Of a stretch of DNA of 64,000 nt, positions 32,106 to 45,074 are shown in pieces. A program made the translations under genes and the position numbers. The notes under the pieces were generated by a model. The model was not told where the DNA came from. It did not search any database and worked only from the letters and a program-made list of their open reading frames with translations. The stretch lies in contig CM065815.1 in the NCBI GenBank assembly GCA_033398695.1, forward strand, positions 6,318,501-6,382,500, written 5' to 3'. Each line of letters starts with the position of its first letter. Within the stretch, counting starts at the first letter, position 1. The DNA is from Orobanche coerulescens. Lineage: Eukaryota; Streptophyta; Magnoliopsida; Lamiales; Orobanchaceae.

Positions 32106-32308
32106 TTGATGATGGCAAAACTAAGTAAGAAATCAAATGACCAAGTCTCGCACTTAAGTGCGAGACAAAAGCGAAATCGATCTAATATTGAGACAATGAA
32201 ATTGTCATTCATGACTGTTTATAAAATTTTCTGACTTATCATTGAAATTTTACAAGAATGTTTTAAGTACAGAAAATAAAATTACAAGTAAGAGAAATAA
32301 CTAAAAGG

Positions 32309-32628
32309 TCATCTGCCTCTTCCTCTGCCTCTTCGAGTAGGCTGCTTGGCAGGCTTGAATGGTTTGGCTCCGATAGGTCTTACCTTGACTGGAGCAAGGC
32401 CATATTTTCTTTTCACAACAAGTCTTTGCGAAGTCTGTTCTTCTTTGAGATCGAATCATTCTCAAGACACACTAGCTTGATTTCCCTCTGAAGTGCTAAC
32501 TCATCAAGTTCACCGTCCATACGGATTGGTGCTTCTTCAGCTCTGAATGAGGGAATCATAGGAAAAGCATTTTGCTCTTTAGCGTGCTTCTTCAGAACAG
32601 CCCAAAGCTTCGGATGGATTTCTTCCAT
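32309..32628 (-). pseudogene. Extra ORF of element C between pol and 3' LTR
   Basis: Starts MEEIHPKLWAVLKKHAKEQN at 32628 and ends at 32413 in one frame. A one-base shift near 32420 gives VKRKYGLAPVKVRPIGAKP and ends in RRGRGRGR at stop 32311-32309, about 105 residues. The place matches the env-like position of SIRE elements, but no signal peptide or membrane segment is seen; the RG-rich tail suggests RNA binding. I do not recognise the protein. Confidence 0.45.
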
Positions 32629-33149
32629 GAAGTTTAGGATTTTTAGTGTATATTTTTGCTCTGTGAATTCTAGGGTTTCTGTAAGCGTAAAGAGTAAAGT
32701 GAAAGGTTTTCTTTCCTTATAAAGAAGATGAAAAGACGTTTGTATTAGTTTATTATATTTGAACGGTGGTACGTCTTTTGATATTCTTTTGAATTTCAAA
32801 TTTGAATCGGTGACCCAATTTAAAATTCGACGGTTGATTCTGATTGGCCATCGTAGAGGTTAATTAAATAGGCGTTTGACGCGTGTATTAAAATTTCCAC
32901 TTGGCTTATAAAAATGTATTTTTAAATGCCATTTCGTTAGCCAAAATAATATTATAAATGTGGCAGATAATAATAAAAAATAGAGATCAGTTTAGAGAAC
33001 TTAGCTGGTTCGTTTCGTTGACTGTTGACCACTCTGCAACAGGTGAGTTTGACTTCTCGCACAGTATTCTACATGCCTAAGTTGCTTCGTCTGGCCTTCG
33101 TCTTCTCGCCTGCATCAGCTTAGGCTGATTCTGAGGGTCCGTGCTTCCT

Positions 33150-34758
33150 TTAACTTGCTTCAGAACTAGATTCCCAATCTAGTAATCCAAGGTCTCTGCT
33201 CAGCTCTAGGAATCTTTCTTCTGGCAATGGTTTAGTGAAGATGTCAGCTATTTGGTAGTCTGTGCTGACTCTTTCAACTCTAACCCTTTTGTTAAGCACG
33301 TGGTCTCTAATGAAATGGTGCTTAACGTCAATGTGCTTCGTCCTTGAGTGCAAAACCGGATTGTTGGTTATTGCAATAGCACTATTGTTGTCACACCAAA
33401 TAGGAACTTCGTTGGCAATAATATTATAGTCCCTTAACTGTTGTCTGATCCATAGAATCATGCTGCTTGACTACTGACTAGGTATTCTGACTCTGTAGTG
33501 GAGATAGAGTTAGAAACCTGCTTCTTACTAAACCAGGATATCAGTCTGGTTCCTAGGAATTGACACGTTCCACTAGTGCTCTTCCTGTTGATTTTGCATC
33601 CTGCGAAATCCGCATCTGAGTATCCTGATAGCTCGAAGTTGTCATCCTTGGGATACCATAGGCCAACATTAATTGTCGACTTTAGGTACTTAATTATTCT
33701 CTTGGCTGCATCTAGGTGTGATTGCTTCGGCTTGGACTGGAATCTTGCACAAACTCCAACGACATATGATATGTCTGGCCTGCTTGCAGTGAGGTACATA
33801 AGAGATCCAATGAGTCCTCTGTAGTGGGTTGAGTCCACTGATATGCCTGCCTCGTCTGCATCCAGGTGAGTACTTGTGCTCATTGGAATTCTTGCGGGCT
33901 TGGCTGATTCCATTCCATATCTCTTGATAAGATCTCTGGTATACTTTGCTTGGTTGATGAAAATTCCTTTTTCCATCTGCTTAACTTGTAATCCGAGAAA
34001 GAAGTTAAGCTTTCCCATCATACTCATCTCAAATTCTCCTTGCATGAGGTTGGAGAATTTCTCGCATAGTTCTGGATTGGTTGACCCGAATATGATATCA
34101 TCCACATAAATCTGGACTATTAATATGTGGCCTTCGTGCTCCACTCTAAATAGGGTCTTGTCCACTTTCCCTTTGCAAAATCCATTTTTCTCAAGAAACA
34201 CAGACAGTGTTTCATACCATGCTCTCGGTGCTTGCTTGAGTCCATACAGAGCCTTCAACAGCTTATAGACTTTGTCTCCTTTGACAAAACCTGGGGGTTG
34301 CTCTACATAGACTTCTTCTTCTAGGATTCCATTCAGAAACGCACTTTTTACATCCATCTGGTAGACTTCAAAGTCCTTGAATGCAGCATATGCGAGGAAT
34401 AGTCTGATGGCTTCTAATCTTGCAACAGGTGCATAAGTTTCATCAAAATCTATTCCCTCACACTGTGCATAACCTTTTGCTACGAGTCTGGCTTTATTCC
34501 TAACAACAGCTCCGTCTTCATCACTCTTGTTTTTATACACCCATTTGGTGCCAATAACTTTCTTGTGATCAGTGCATGCATTAGTTCCCAAACTTTGTTT
34601 CTTTCCATCTGCTCCAATTCCTCTTGCATGGCATTAATACATGAATAATCTTCCAAGGCTTGTTCTGTAGTCTTGGGTTCAATTTGCGACATGAAACATG
34701 AGAACATCGCCATTCCTGCTGGTAGAGTTGACTGTCTTGTCTTGACTCCATCAGTCAA
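33150..34758 (-). pseudogene. Element C reverse transcriptase and RNase H
   Basis: Three overlapping pieces joined by two single frame changes (near 34580 and 33462). The main ORF 34591-33458 has [40 protein letters not shown], the intact [13 protein letters not shown] catalytic motif and RNase H ([19 protein letters not shown]). The last piece 33461-33150 has MILWIRQQL and KHIDVKHHFIRD. Only small indels separate this from a full frame. Confidence 0.88.
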
Positions 34759-34759
34759 C

Positions 34760-36439
34760 TTTCTGATAATTTGCTGAATTGAATGATCCTTGAGCCATTT
34801 GGGGATCTCGTCCTCTTCTGGGTTTGTTCCCCCTGTTGGATTGCTCTGGTGGTTATCTGCATCAGCTGGGCTCTGGTCTGCAATCGATCGGCTACCGCCT
34901 TGTCATCTGCAGCTTGGTTCTGAATCGCAGATGAGTCTTTGTCGACTCATTTGGGTCTTCTTCATGACAAGCTGGATCGGATAGGTTTGGTGATCTGTCG
35001 ATCTGCATTGGGTCTTAAATCACCGCAGGTTAGGTCATCGGTGATCTGCAGTGAGTCCACCATTCCAGTGTCATGTATAATGACTTCTTCAAGGGTTGCT
35101 GATTTGAGCTTGTTCTCAATTTGCTCAAGTTGCTTCCTGTACTCAACGGTAGATTCATCAAAAACAACATGGGGTGTTTCTTCCACAACTAAGGTTCTTT
35201 TATTAAAAACTCTATATGCCTTGCTTCTTTGGGAATATCCCATAAATAGACCATCATCGGTTTAGCATCAAAGACATTTAGCCGTGTTTTTCTGGTTGTT
35301 GTGGATGAAACACTTACAACCAAAAACATGAAAGTAAGCAACGGTAGGAGTTCTATTATTCCAAACCTCATAGGAGTTTTGCCATGTCTCCCTACTATCA
35401 TACTCTGCTGCAGGTGTGGCGGTGTGTTGTGACTTGACCCGAGAACCTTTTGGGTAGGTCCGCTTTCATGGACCTTGCCGCTTCCTTTAGAGTTCTGTTC
35501 CTTCTTTCAAGAACACCATTCTCACGGGCGTCACAGAGCTCATCTTTGGATCCCATTACGATCATTGTCGATTATCGCCTTGTTGAGAAACTCTCCTCCT
35601 CTATCGATCGATCTTGATTATGGAGAGGGATTTCTCATTCTGGATCCTTCTCGGCACTCGAGTAACTTGGTCAGGGTTTCACTTTTCTTGTATAGAAAAA
35701 TAATCCAAGTGTACCTTGAATAATCATCTACTATTACAAGTGCATGCTTTCGGCCGCTCAAAGTTCTTGGCTTGATAGGACCAAATAGATCCATGTGGAG
35801 TAGATCTAAGATCCTTGTTGTGAGCGTTGTAGGTGGGCGGCTTGAACGATGCTTTAGTCTGCTTTCCCTTCTGACAAGCATCACAGAGTGCTTCCTTCTT
35901 GAATGCTTCATTTGGAAGTCCTCTGACCAGCTTCTGAGAGCTAATCTTGTTGATGGCTTTGAAGTTTAGGTGACATAGTCTTTTGTGCCACAACCATCCA
36001 TTCTCAGCTACAGTCTTGGATAGAAAACAGGAGTTAGGTGTTCCTGTGTTCCAATCAATCATGTATACATCTCTTCTTCGGAAACCTTGTAGCTTTATTT
36101 CTCCAGATAAGATGTCTATCACCATACACTTCAAGATGGTGAAGACTACTAGATTCTTCTCGTCACGAGGCCGATGCTCAGGAGGTTGTATTTGAGCCCT
36201 TTGACATAATGAACTTTGGATATTACAATGTTTCCTCGGTGCAGCTCTCCAAAGCCTTTTGTCTGTCCTCTAGAGCTATCTCCAAAGGTTACATCGGGAC
36301 CTCTTTCTTTGATGTATTTGGTCAGCATCTTCTTGTTCCCGGTCATATGCCTCGAGCATCCAGAGTCTACAAACCATTCTTCACCTCCAAAATTTGAGCT
36401 TGAGGAGATGTGGTTGTAGTCCTTCCACCTTTTCTGCAA
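34760..36439 (-). pseudogene. Element C protease and integrase
   Basis: Protease with WFVDSGCSRHMTGNK and VTFGDSSRG (36439-36149). GAG-pre-integrase zinc region HKRLCHLNFKAINK...CDACQKGKQ (36134-35724). Integrase core begins LLHMDLFGPIKP and IVDDYSRYTW (35911-35618). The rest is in broken frames with the C-terminal region KAYRVFNKRTLVVEETPHVV near 35220. Confidence 0.8.
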
Positions 36440-38486
36440 TTAAATAAGCAGAGATTTAGGTACCCAAATTTGTGTGGGTCCTTTGGGGTTAGTTGGTTTC
36501 CTGGAGAATTGATTTCTCCTTGGATTATAGGAATTATTATTATAACCCTTATAAGGTGTCTGTGGTCGAGGTCTAAATCTCCTGGTTGGATTGTATACCG
36601 GATATTCCTCAAAATTTTGATAGTGTGGGCCATTTCTAAATCTAGGCTGAGACCATTTATTAAACCTTTGTGGTCTCCACACTTGTTCATTTTGGTAATT
36701 AGGATAACCTTGAGGTTTCCATCTGCCCCTCCCATTATGAAATCTATTTTTGGGGAGTTGTTGGTAATAGTGGGCATGTTGTCTGGGCTGCTGCTTTTGC
36801 CTGGGCCACTGCCTAGTCGCCTGTCTAGGTGGCTGTCTGGTGTAACCTGACTGCAGCCTAGACGTTTGACTTGGCTGTTGCCTGTTTTTGAATATCGGTT
36901 TATACACAGGCTCAGCAGTCGAGACTATTGTTTCTCCCTTGATAAACTTGGTTTCAGAACTAGAGGGAGTGTGAGAATCATATCCAAGGCCTGATTTGGT
37001 ATATAATGACCTTTTATAAGTACACAATTCGCCCAGAGTTGAAGACGCCTTCAGGGAGGTTATTTCCTGCGCCTGAGTTTTATTTATCTGTGCCAGCTTA
37101 GTAAACTCAGCTTTGGCATGAGCAAGTGCAGCTGATTTTTCTTTAGGTAAAATATTTAGCCGGTCTATCTCAGCTGTATTGACACTTGCCTGGTTTTTAA
37201 GGTCAGCTGTAGTTGTCTCAACCTTATTTAAATCTAGGCTGAGTTTTTCGAAATCATCTTTCAGCTGCCTATTCTCATCTTGCAGCTGAGTCTTCTCTCG
37301 TCTGACTTGGTGTGCAGATTTGAGTGTTTCAAAATCTTTAAATAACTGATTTACCGATTCATGTAGATCCATATCTTGTGACATGGCTGAGCTATTATTT
37401 GAACCGGTGAGTTTAGAAGTTACCTCTTCATCAGCTAAGTTTGCCATTAGGCAATCATACTCCTCGTCTTCATCAGAAAAGAAACCGCTGCTTGATTCGA
37501 CATGCTCCTGGTCTTCTCCGATGAGAGCTTTTCTTCTGTCTTCCTTTCGCCCACCTCCTTCTTGGTTTCGTCCTTCTTGAGCTCGGGACAATCCATTTGG
37601 ATGTGTCCTATTTTGTGACAGATTGTAGCATTCAACTTTCCAGCTTCCAAATTTTCCGGTTCCTTCTTGGATTCTCCTTGTAGTTTTTCTTATACTTGGA
37701 GTAGTTCTTTCAAATTGCTGAACCTTTGCATTATGAAAGCCATTTCTTCCTCAAAATCTAGTGGATTTGGAGGTTTCACATCGATAGGCTCTTAGCAGGG
37801 ACTCGCCGCAAATGCGATTCCCTTCTCTGCGCAGCTCGATTGAGGATGAACTTGGAAGTTCGAACTCATAGGCCTTCGATCCGAGAACAGACTCCCGAAT
37901 CTTTATTTTATTCAGTCCTTGGACTCTCTCATGGCTACGGCCTTCATGCTCCATTCGGGGTTGAGAGATCCGAGGACCTTAAGTGCCATTTCCTGTTGCC
38001 ATAGGTTTTGCCCAGGAGTTGATCTCATTGATAATTTCGTGAACCTTGTGTCCACTTGATCTATAGATTCACCATTCTTCATTTTAAAGTTGTCAAATTT
38101 TTGATAGCAATTGACAACTTGTTTTCCTTGATCACTCGTTCCTTCACACATTAGAGCTAATGTGTCCCAAATTTCTTTGGCATTCTTACAGCTTTTGATC
38201 TTGACCATGGTGGATTTGTCAAGAGTTTGGTATAACACATCTCCGGCCCTGTTGTCAAGATTGGCCTTTCTCTCTTCGGGGTCGCCTCCGTTCTCTTCTT
38301 GGGAATCTTTTCTCGCCTCCCGATGCGATCTCCTACCGTGTTGTCCTTCTCAAAAATGAATGGACCGTCTTCAATGATGCACCACATGTCGTCATGAATT
38401 GAAGATAAATGTGCCTGCATTCTTATCTTCCACAGATCATACTCGTCAACTGAAAAGACAGGGAGTCTAGAGTGCATGTGTTCCAT
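36440..38486 (-). pseudogene. Element C gag with coiled coil
   Basis: Begins at 38486 (MEHMHSRLPVFSVDEYDLWK). The capsid region continues in shifted frames through MLYQTLDKSTMVKIKSCKNA, then a zinc knuckle CHKIGHIQMDCP near 37620 whose first Cys position is not Cys, then a 383-residue ORF (37591-36440) with a long coiled coil (QLQDENRQLKDDFEKLSLDL) and a Gln/Arg/Pro-rich tail (RQPPRQATRQWPRQKQQPRQ). At least three frame changes. Confidence 0.8.
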
Positions 38487-38552
38487 TATAAAGTGAGAGT
38501 TAAGATGTATATATCTAATATAGATCTGGTTCGTGAAAAAAATGAACCAACC

Positions 38553-38565
38553 GGCTCCGATACCA
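38553..38565 (-). other. Element C primer-binding site
   Basis: Minus strand TGGTATCGGAGCC, two bases inside the 5' LTR, complementary to initiator tRNA-Met. Confidence 0.85.
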
Positions 38566-38567
38566 CT

Positions 38568-38756
38568 TGTAGGTCACAAGTCGTCCAGGAACAAGTCTAG
38601 AGGGGGGGGGGGGGTGAATAGACTTGTTGAAACTCTTGAACTCTTTTTCACGAAGAGTGAGTTTCTTCAGCTGATAGTCAAACAAATGACTAGGAGTCGT
38701 TTGTTCTTGGATATGTGCGGAAGTCAGCTGATGACGAATAGAAATCAACTCAATGA
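38568..38756 (-). repeat. Element C 5' LTR, left part
   Basis: First 189 bp of the LTR, with a longer G run (about 38601-38612) than the other copy, ending at AATGA where H begins. Confidence 0.9.
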
Positions 38757-41048
38757 TGTAACACCCCCAAGATATTCGAGGTGTATTACAGCGCCGTGGA
38801 CCCCTACATGGGACCCACCAGGCTAACACAAGAAAACACCACTCGACTAACCATCTCGATTAGCAAGGAAACAATTATTAACAACAAGAACATAAAACAA
38901 CACGTCCGGCACAACCGGCATAATAAACATCAACCGACAAATACAGTAACTCCAACAAAGACCAATCACAATCTGAGAGGAAAAGCCTAAGTACTCGCGA
39001 GTACAATCTATAAGTTTACAATTTGGAAAATATTCACATCAAAAGAGACAGTAGGAAATAACAAGACTCAATTGCACATGTCAACAACCTTGGCCGACAT
39101 CCTCGTACCATCCAGTAGCAGCCGTCTGATCGAACATAACTCGAAATCCATAACAAGAATTTCCCGACAACGGGTCCCAGAGGGGTTAGCAATTACGCTA
39201 GTACAAGTATTCAAGGCAAACCAATCGCTTACACATTTCATAGTACATGCACCAATATCAATTTCAAAAGTCAAAACCACATGTCTTTTCCTAAACAAAC
39301 AAATACAATTAATTTGCCTAGGACCGGGACGAAGCCACGAATCCCACTCGAGGCCTCTAAGGACCCTCCCGAGCTGGCCACATTCATAAAACAAACCAAG
39401 CACCACACGTCACCTAGGACCGGGACGAAGCCACGAATCCCACTCGAGGCCTCTAAGGACCCTCCCGAGCTGGCTAGCGAATCAAACTCATGAATCCAGG
39501 ACGAAGCCATAGATTCCCCCCGTGATCCCGTCGGACCCTCCCGAGGTGAGCAAATCACACACAATATACATTACCATTTCACGTTAAGCATAAAGGTTTC
39601 CAAAAATACTTGCCTTGAATTATTGACGACGCAACGAACGGAAAGGAAGGTCACCAACGAACGCTAGGAACCAATGAAACCGAACCTAACGATTCGAAGA
39701 ATACAATCACAACCATTTCTAAATGAATACGGAATTGGAATACATCCGAAAACCCGCCTACGATTCATGTATATTCGTATATAAACAACAACGAGGGCGG
39801 ACCACAACCAAACCCTCTTGATTCCGTAAAAACCACGAAATATACCATGAATCCGTAGGGAAACTAAGAATACCGACAAGATTAATCATATTCCCAAAAC
39901 AAGAATAGTATGGACAATGTACTTGCCTCTAAATCACGAGAAATGGAAAAGTGAACGGATACGGCCGGGTAGCCCTCAAATTCCCGAACACTATCTAGAA
40001 CGTGATAAAGACCAAATTACTACGGGAAAACACCATATGAATCATCAACACCAACGGAATTCAACTTCGGAATCATAGAGCACCTATTATCCTACGTAGG
40101 TAATAATAAAACATGATTACTACGATTTTCAAGGACAAAAACAACGGAAATCCCAATAAACTATCAAAGGGAACTCATTCGAACATTTAATCGAACATTA
40201 AATGTTCAAGACCCTTCAAGAACAAAGAAATCACCTCTCGGGTCGAACGAGCCAAAGATACGAGTATCCAATCCGTAGAACAAGTTCAAAACAACGTTTA
40301 TACAACAACTAATTGATCAAAAACGGATTGGAATCGAAATCAAAAAGGAAAATCCCCAAATCTACAAAAACAAGGGTTCAAGCCACAATACCTTGATTTG
40401 GATGAAGGATTCAAGTAGAGATCGAAAATCTTCAACAAGACTTGAGTAGGATGATCTCTACAAGTTTTGGAGCATTCAAATCGCCCAAAATCGCCATCAA
40501 ATCGCCTAAGATGAAGGAGGAAGAAGAGAGGAGAAGAAATGAAGTTCTTCTCTCGCAATCGCTAAAAACGCAGAAAAGCCCGTGTGCCGCGGCACAGATG
40601 AGTGTGCCGCGCCCGGGGACAAGAAAACGCCCAGGAATTAGCTTAGTGCCGCGGCACAGCCTGAGTGTGCCGCGGCACACGGTACAACCTCCTTCAACAC
40701 CAAAAAGGCACACCGTGCAGTCTTCGCTATTTCGACCATAACTCCTTCGTCCGGACTCCGATTGACTCACCGTTTGAACCATTGGAAAGCGAACTTGATT
40801 CTCTATAATTTTGCAAAGATTCAGAATTTTTGGAGTTTCCAAGAATTAATGGTGACTTTACAAAGTCGAACTCCCACGTGAAAAAGTCGATTAAGGACAC
40901 GTAACTCAACAAAACGACACCGAAACGAACTCGGATGACAAAAAGTGCAGAATTAATCATTCTCGGAATGATGAAACGGTCATGATAGAGTTGTCAAAAC
41001 GAACTTCCTACGAAAAAAGAAAATTACCGAATTAAATTGGATATTACA
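38757..41048 (-). repeat. Element H 3' LTR
   Basis: 2292 bp, TGTAACACCCCC...GATATTACA. A segment with CCTAGGACCGGGACGAAG is tandemly duplicated at 39317-39378 and 39413-39474. Confidence 0.92.
40584..40680 (-). promoter_or_regulatory. GTGCCGCGGCAC palindromes in H 3' LTR
   Basis: Three intact copies of the 12-bp palindrome GTGCCGCGGCAC and one mutated (GTGCCGCGCCCG). Same relative place as the GGCCGATA cluster of LTR D. No TATA box is visible downstream. Confidence 0.6.
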
Positions 41049-41063
41049 TTCTACCCTCCTTAA
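41049..41063 (-). other. Element H polypurine tract
   Basis: Minus strand TTAAGGAGGGTAGAA next to LTR start TGTAATATCC. The adjoining GTTTCATCCCGAAACTTAA matches the same place in G. Confidence 0.8.
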
Positions 41064-44000
41064 AAGAAGTTTCATCCCGAAACTTAAAACAAGTAGGGGG
41101 AAGCAATATACCCGCCAGGAAAACTCGACGAGATACACAAAAATAGGAAACTCGCGCTAAACGGCGAAACGCTGCAAGAAACGCAAAGAGACATACGGAG
41201 TGAAAACACGCCCCACGACGACCAACAACGTCGCCGTTAGGAATACAATAAGACCAACAAATGACAAGCGTCATCAAACGGATAATATAGTCAAGTCAAT
41301 TATCCGACAATCACAAAACACAACGAACGAAAGTCAGTATGATTGACCGGCCCAACGGTACATCAATCGAAACGCGAGCCAATCGCCGAACTAATACGAA
41401 TTCCACCGCCCAAGGGTTGGAAGATCAAAAACGAGACTAATTTTCCAAACTTAAGGGAATTAGGAAGGAGCCTGAATGCTCAACGATCACGAAACGAGGA
41501 CCAAAAACCAAACAAACAAACGACCGAACCACAACGGTCGAGACAACAAAAAGCGAACAATCATGTTCGAATCACGAAGAACAATAAAATTCAAACAACA
41601 ACTCCAAGGTTCACATCTCGACTCGAGACAATATATGATCCGGTGAAAACAACAACGTATGCATTTACATAAGATCCACATGAAAGGGAATTGAAATTGA
41701 AAAGTCACAACGACAAACAAGTTATTAGAAATGATGCCACACTCGTTCGATAAACAAAAACAAGGGGCAGGACAAGCTCGAAATGTCAACGAACATAAAT
41801 GAGTCGACAAAGTAGAATATACAAGTTCAAAATCCGATCCCTTCAATAAAAGGACTAGTAGAACCAAATGATGTTACTTCCGAACAAGGTTCACAAGAAT
41901 CGAACCGAATTCGGAAAAGTCACAAATGATAACCAGATCGACTCAAAATCGACATTACTGCTCGAACGATGAAACCAAGATACGTAACAAGTTCAAGGTA
42001 TCAATGAACACGAGCGAATCGATAGATCGAGAAAGAGAAGATATAGAAGTCAAAATAGTACGGTATTACCTTTGACCTCGCTCCCGAAACTCACAACAAC
42101 GGAACCAAGGTAACAATATAACAAGCAACCGACACGACGCGAACAATCACCGATGCACACAATCATACCAACCCGATCTCTAACAGCTCGCATATATGCG
42201 ATAACGCATAAACCGCTACGAGGCGACAACATCCAATACCAATATCACACCTCGCAGAGGCTACCACGACAACCGTGTGGCGAACGGCTCAACGCTCACA
42301 CCACCAATTCAACAACAACTCGGGGTTAACACCCTAACGAGAGCACGAACATCACACATATCTTCCCGACCACAATTAGGAATGATAGGTTTTGAAAACA
42401 AAACCATCTTTTGAAAATAATTTGCAGGCACCATTGATCTTGAGTATCATATATCAAAAAGTAGTACAAACATCGTCATCGAGAGTTAAATAAAATCATC
42501 TGGCGTTTGATAAAAATGAAGACACCTTTCGTTAAATTAAAACTTTTCGATTATATTCGACCTTCGGTCTAAGCGAATACGTTTCTAAATCATTAGAAAT
42601 ATCTCAAAATATTTTGATCCTCAAAGTAGAATAATTCTGAAACATAGCGTGGCACTAGTAGGCATCTTGAGAGCACTGTGAGAAAATAATTTATTTTAAA
42701 AGTACGTATCGAGGTTTATTTTCTAAGATACTCAAGGTTTTTCAGAAGTACAATAGGCCAGAATGCCCAAAATTCGCACGTATCAACACTTACTTAAACA
42801 CATCATGTCACACGCATCAAATCACTCAAAATCACGACAGTGATATACAATCCTCAGGGTATATTTAACAACATCGTTAAAACAACAATCGGTTTATCAA
42901 AACTGGATGGAAAACGATATCAAGAACAAAACTCCAAAAAGTCAACTCTAGGGATTCAAGAAAATACCCAGATTAGGCGAAAAACAATGGATTAGATGAT
43001 GTTAAAAATCATCTAGGATACTCCAAAACACCTTTGGATGGAAGAAAAATCAGCCCAGATGCGAAACCGAGCCGCTACGTCTCAAAATCATGGAGGAAGA
43101 AGAAGAAATGAAGAAAAATGCAACTTCTAGACTCGTGTCCAGTATATACATCGCCACAATTAGCGTGCGCTAATCATTAAGGTTAGCGTGCGCTATCACG
43201 GCACCAAACAAAACTCGACCAAGAATACACCGTTAGCGTGCGCTAACCCCAAGTGTTAGCGTGCGCTAACGAGAACTTGCACTCACCCGGAGCTCTGGGA
43301 TCGCTCGAACTACCGTGTAGCGTGCGCTATCCTCCCCTTAGCGTGCTACCCACGCACTCTTGCGCACGTTAGTCAGAAGCGTAGCGTGCGCTAACGACTC
43401 CACAGAGACAACAATAGAACATATCGAAAAATTACATGCCGTAAACCTTTCTCACAAGGATTTACTGTGCTAAGCACAATTTCCATGTCATTTCGAAAAT
43501 GCTAAAAAGACCAATGACGGTGATATTTTCCAAAGCTCACAAAATCATTTGTCAAACCATCATGAAATGTTCAAGGCCAAAATGCCAAAACTTAATTCAG
43601 GGAATCGGTTTTACGAAATAAAACTCAGTTTGCAAAATGCCGAAAGCCGTTTTGAAAGAACTCACACCGCGGATAAAATGCGGTTCGAAAATACATCAAG
43701 GCGATTTACACTCCTCATATAAACCAAATACGAGAGTCTAATAAACACATATCGTGAAATCAAAATCCACAGAAGGATTCCATCATTCAACGACTAATCA
43801 TACAAATAACTCGTGTCACGCGAGGCACAACACAAGGAAGGGAGTTTTACATCCATAGATCGCACGTAAGTGACGACCGCCCCTCAATACTAATCACAAC
43901 CAATGATCCCAAACAACGCGTCGCGATGCGACTAAGTCAGACAAAATCCGACGAGACGAAACTCAACAAACACAACTTGACTCGACAGCCTAGGTTTCCC

Positions 44001-44658
44001 CAGGCTAATCTGATTTTAAAATCGTATACTCTAGTTATTCGAAAATAAAACCGATAAGTTAAAAATTGTTTTCAAGACCCTTTCAAACACGACAAGGGCT
44101 TAACAACGGTAGCATTTTATAAAATGTCCTAAAACACTTTTATACACGACGTTTAAATACGACACAAGGTTTTATTTGAAAATACAAGGCTGGCTCGCCC
44201 AAATTCATGTCACTTTTCAAAAACCCACAATACGATCAAGTCTAAGAAATTTTCAAGCATGCACGCCGCATGTATTATTATTAATAGAAACACCTTGGTT
44301 GTAAATAATAATAATTAGCCAAGTACTAACAATTCCCGAACACACGCATATACGGCATTCAAAAATCACCAGTTCAACAAGCGCAACTCGGAAACACTAA
44401 TTCTAAGCATATTTCAAACTTATCTCTTCAAGTTTAACAGCATAACTGATGAACACCGATTCGAACACATGTCGAAACCATCTATGTGAGTTTCTCAACA
44501 AACGCTGCCATCGACACCTTTCCCGGAACATATCAATGTTCAAAACATTCACATCATACTGCACCCCTCGGTGTCCAAACAATCAAGATGTTCGGCTCAA
44601 CATACATTTAGTATATCGCAATTATCAAACACAGATTCCATCATACAACAAAAGACTA
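41064..44658. other. Element H internal noncoding region
   Basis: No coding domain found on either strand; the open frames are short and unlike gag or pol. About 42900-43460 looks like the promoter part of another LTR (see the next entry). Origin of the rest unknown. Confidence 0.5.
43141..43395 (-). promoter_or_regulatory. TTAGCGTGCGCTAA palindromes with TATA box inside H
   Basis: Five or six copies of TAGCGTGCGCTA, several as the longer GTTAGCGTGCGCTAAC, at 43160-43395. A minus-strand TATATAC box lies at 43143-43149. The arrangement equals that of the LTR promoters of G and D, but with another palindrome, so an LTR fragment of a further family is likely. Confidence 0.55.
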
Positions 44659-44775
44659 GAGAGTCAAGCCCTCTCACAATATACCACGGAGCAAAACTCG
44701 GATCTTTCGATCACCAACGATCCCACCAATGCTAGGAAGTTTAGCGATGGAAGGCTCGCAAAACGACAAACGGTC
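44659..44775 (-). pseudogene. Protease remnant in element H
   Basis: Similar to 63895-63995 of element G (shared words CCCTCTCACAA, GATCACCAACGATCC and GCTAGGAAG). In G this is the start of the protease domain. Here it is about 120 bp long, flanked by unrelated DNA. Confidence 0.6.
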
Positions 44776-45055
44776 AAGCCCAGAACGGCGCACATACTCC
44801 AGAGAGACAAAGGACGGCGCAATACTAGAATCAAAAGTACACAAACCGGATGGATCGAGAAACAACTCGACGATAAGTACGAGAGAGACAATCACAGTTC
44901 AAGAAGTGGACATACAATACGAGAAAACAAGAGGATCGAGTAAGGAAAACTTACAAGCGCTGGATGTACTGAGATGTCGGCAGCGGTGTGACAATGTGCA
45001 AAACAAAACGCAAATAGACCCAAATAACCAACAAGCCTAGGTATCCATAAACCTA

Positions 45056-45068
45056 GAGCTCGATACCA
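45056..45068 (-). other. Element H primer-binding site
   Basis: Minus strand TGGTATCGAGCTC six bases inside the 5' LTR; initiator tRNA-Met type with two mismatches to the usual word. Confidence 0.7.
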
Positions 45069-45074
45069 TTTTCT

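Noticed and set aside
36410..36850. 146-residue plus-strand ORF
   Set aside because: Antisense of the Gln/Arg-rich gag tail of element C; composition explains its length.
40430..40580. TATA box for the H LTR downstream of its palindromes
   Set aside because: No TATAAA-like word could be found there on the minus strand.
41343..41672. 109-residue plus-strand ORF and its 126-residue minus-strand partner at 41487-41867
   Set aside because: No recognisable domain, AC-rich composition and location in degenerate H internal DNA.
44449..44943. 164-residue plus-strand ORF inside element H
   Set aside because: It overlaps the minus-strand protease remnant and has no domain; most likely antisense noise.
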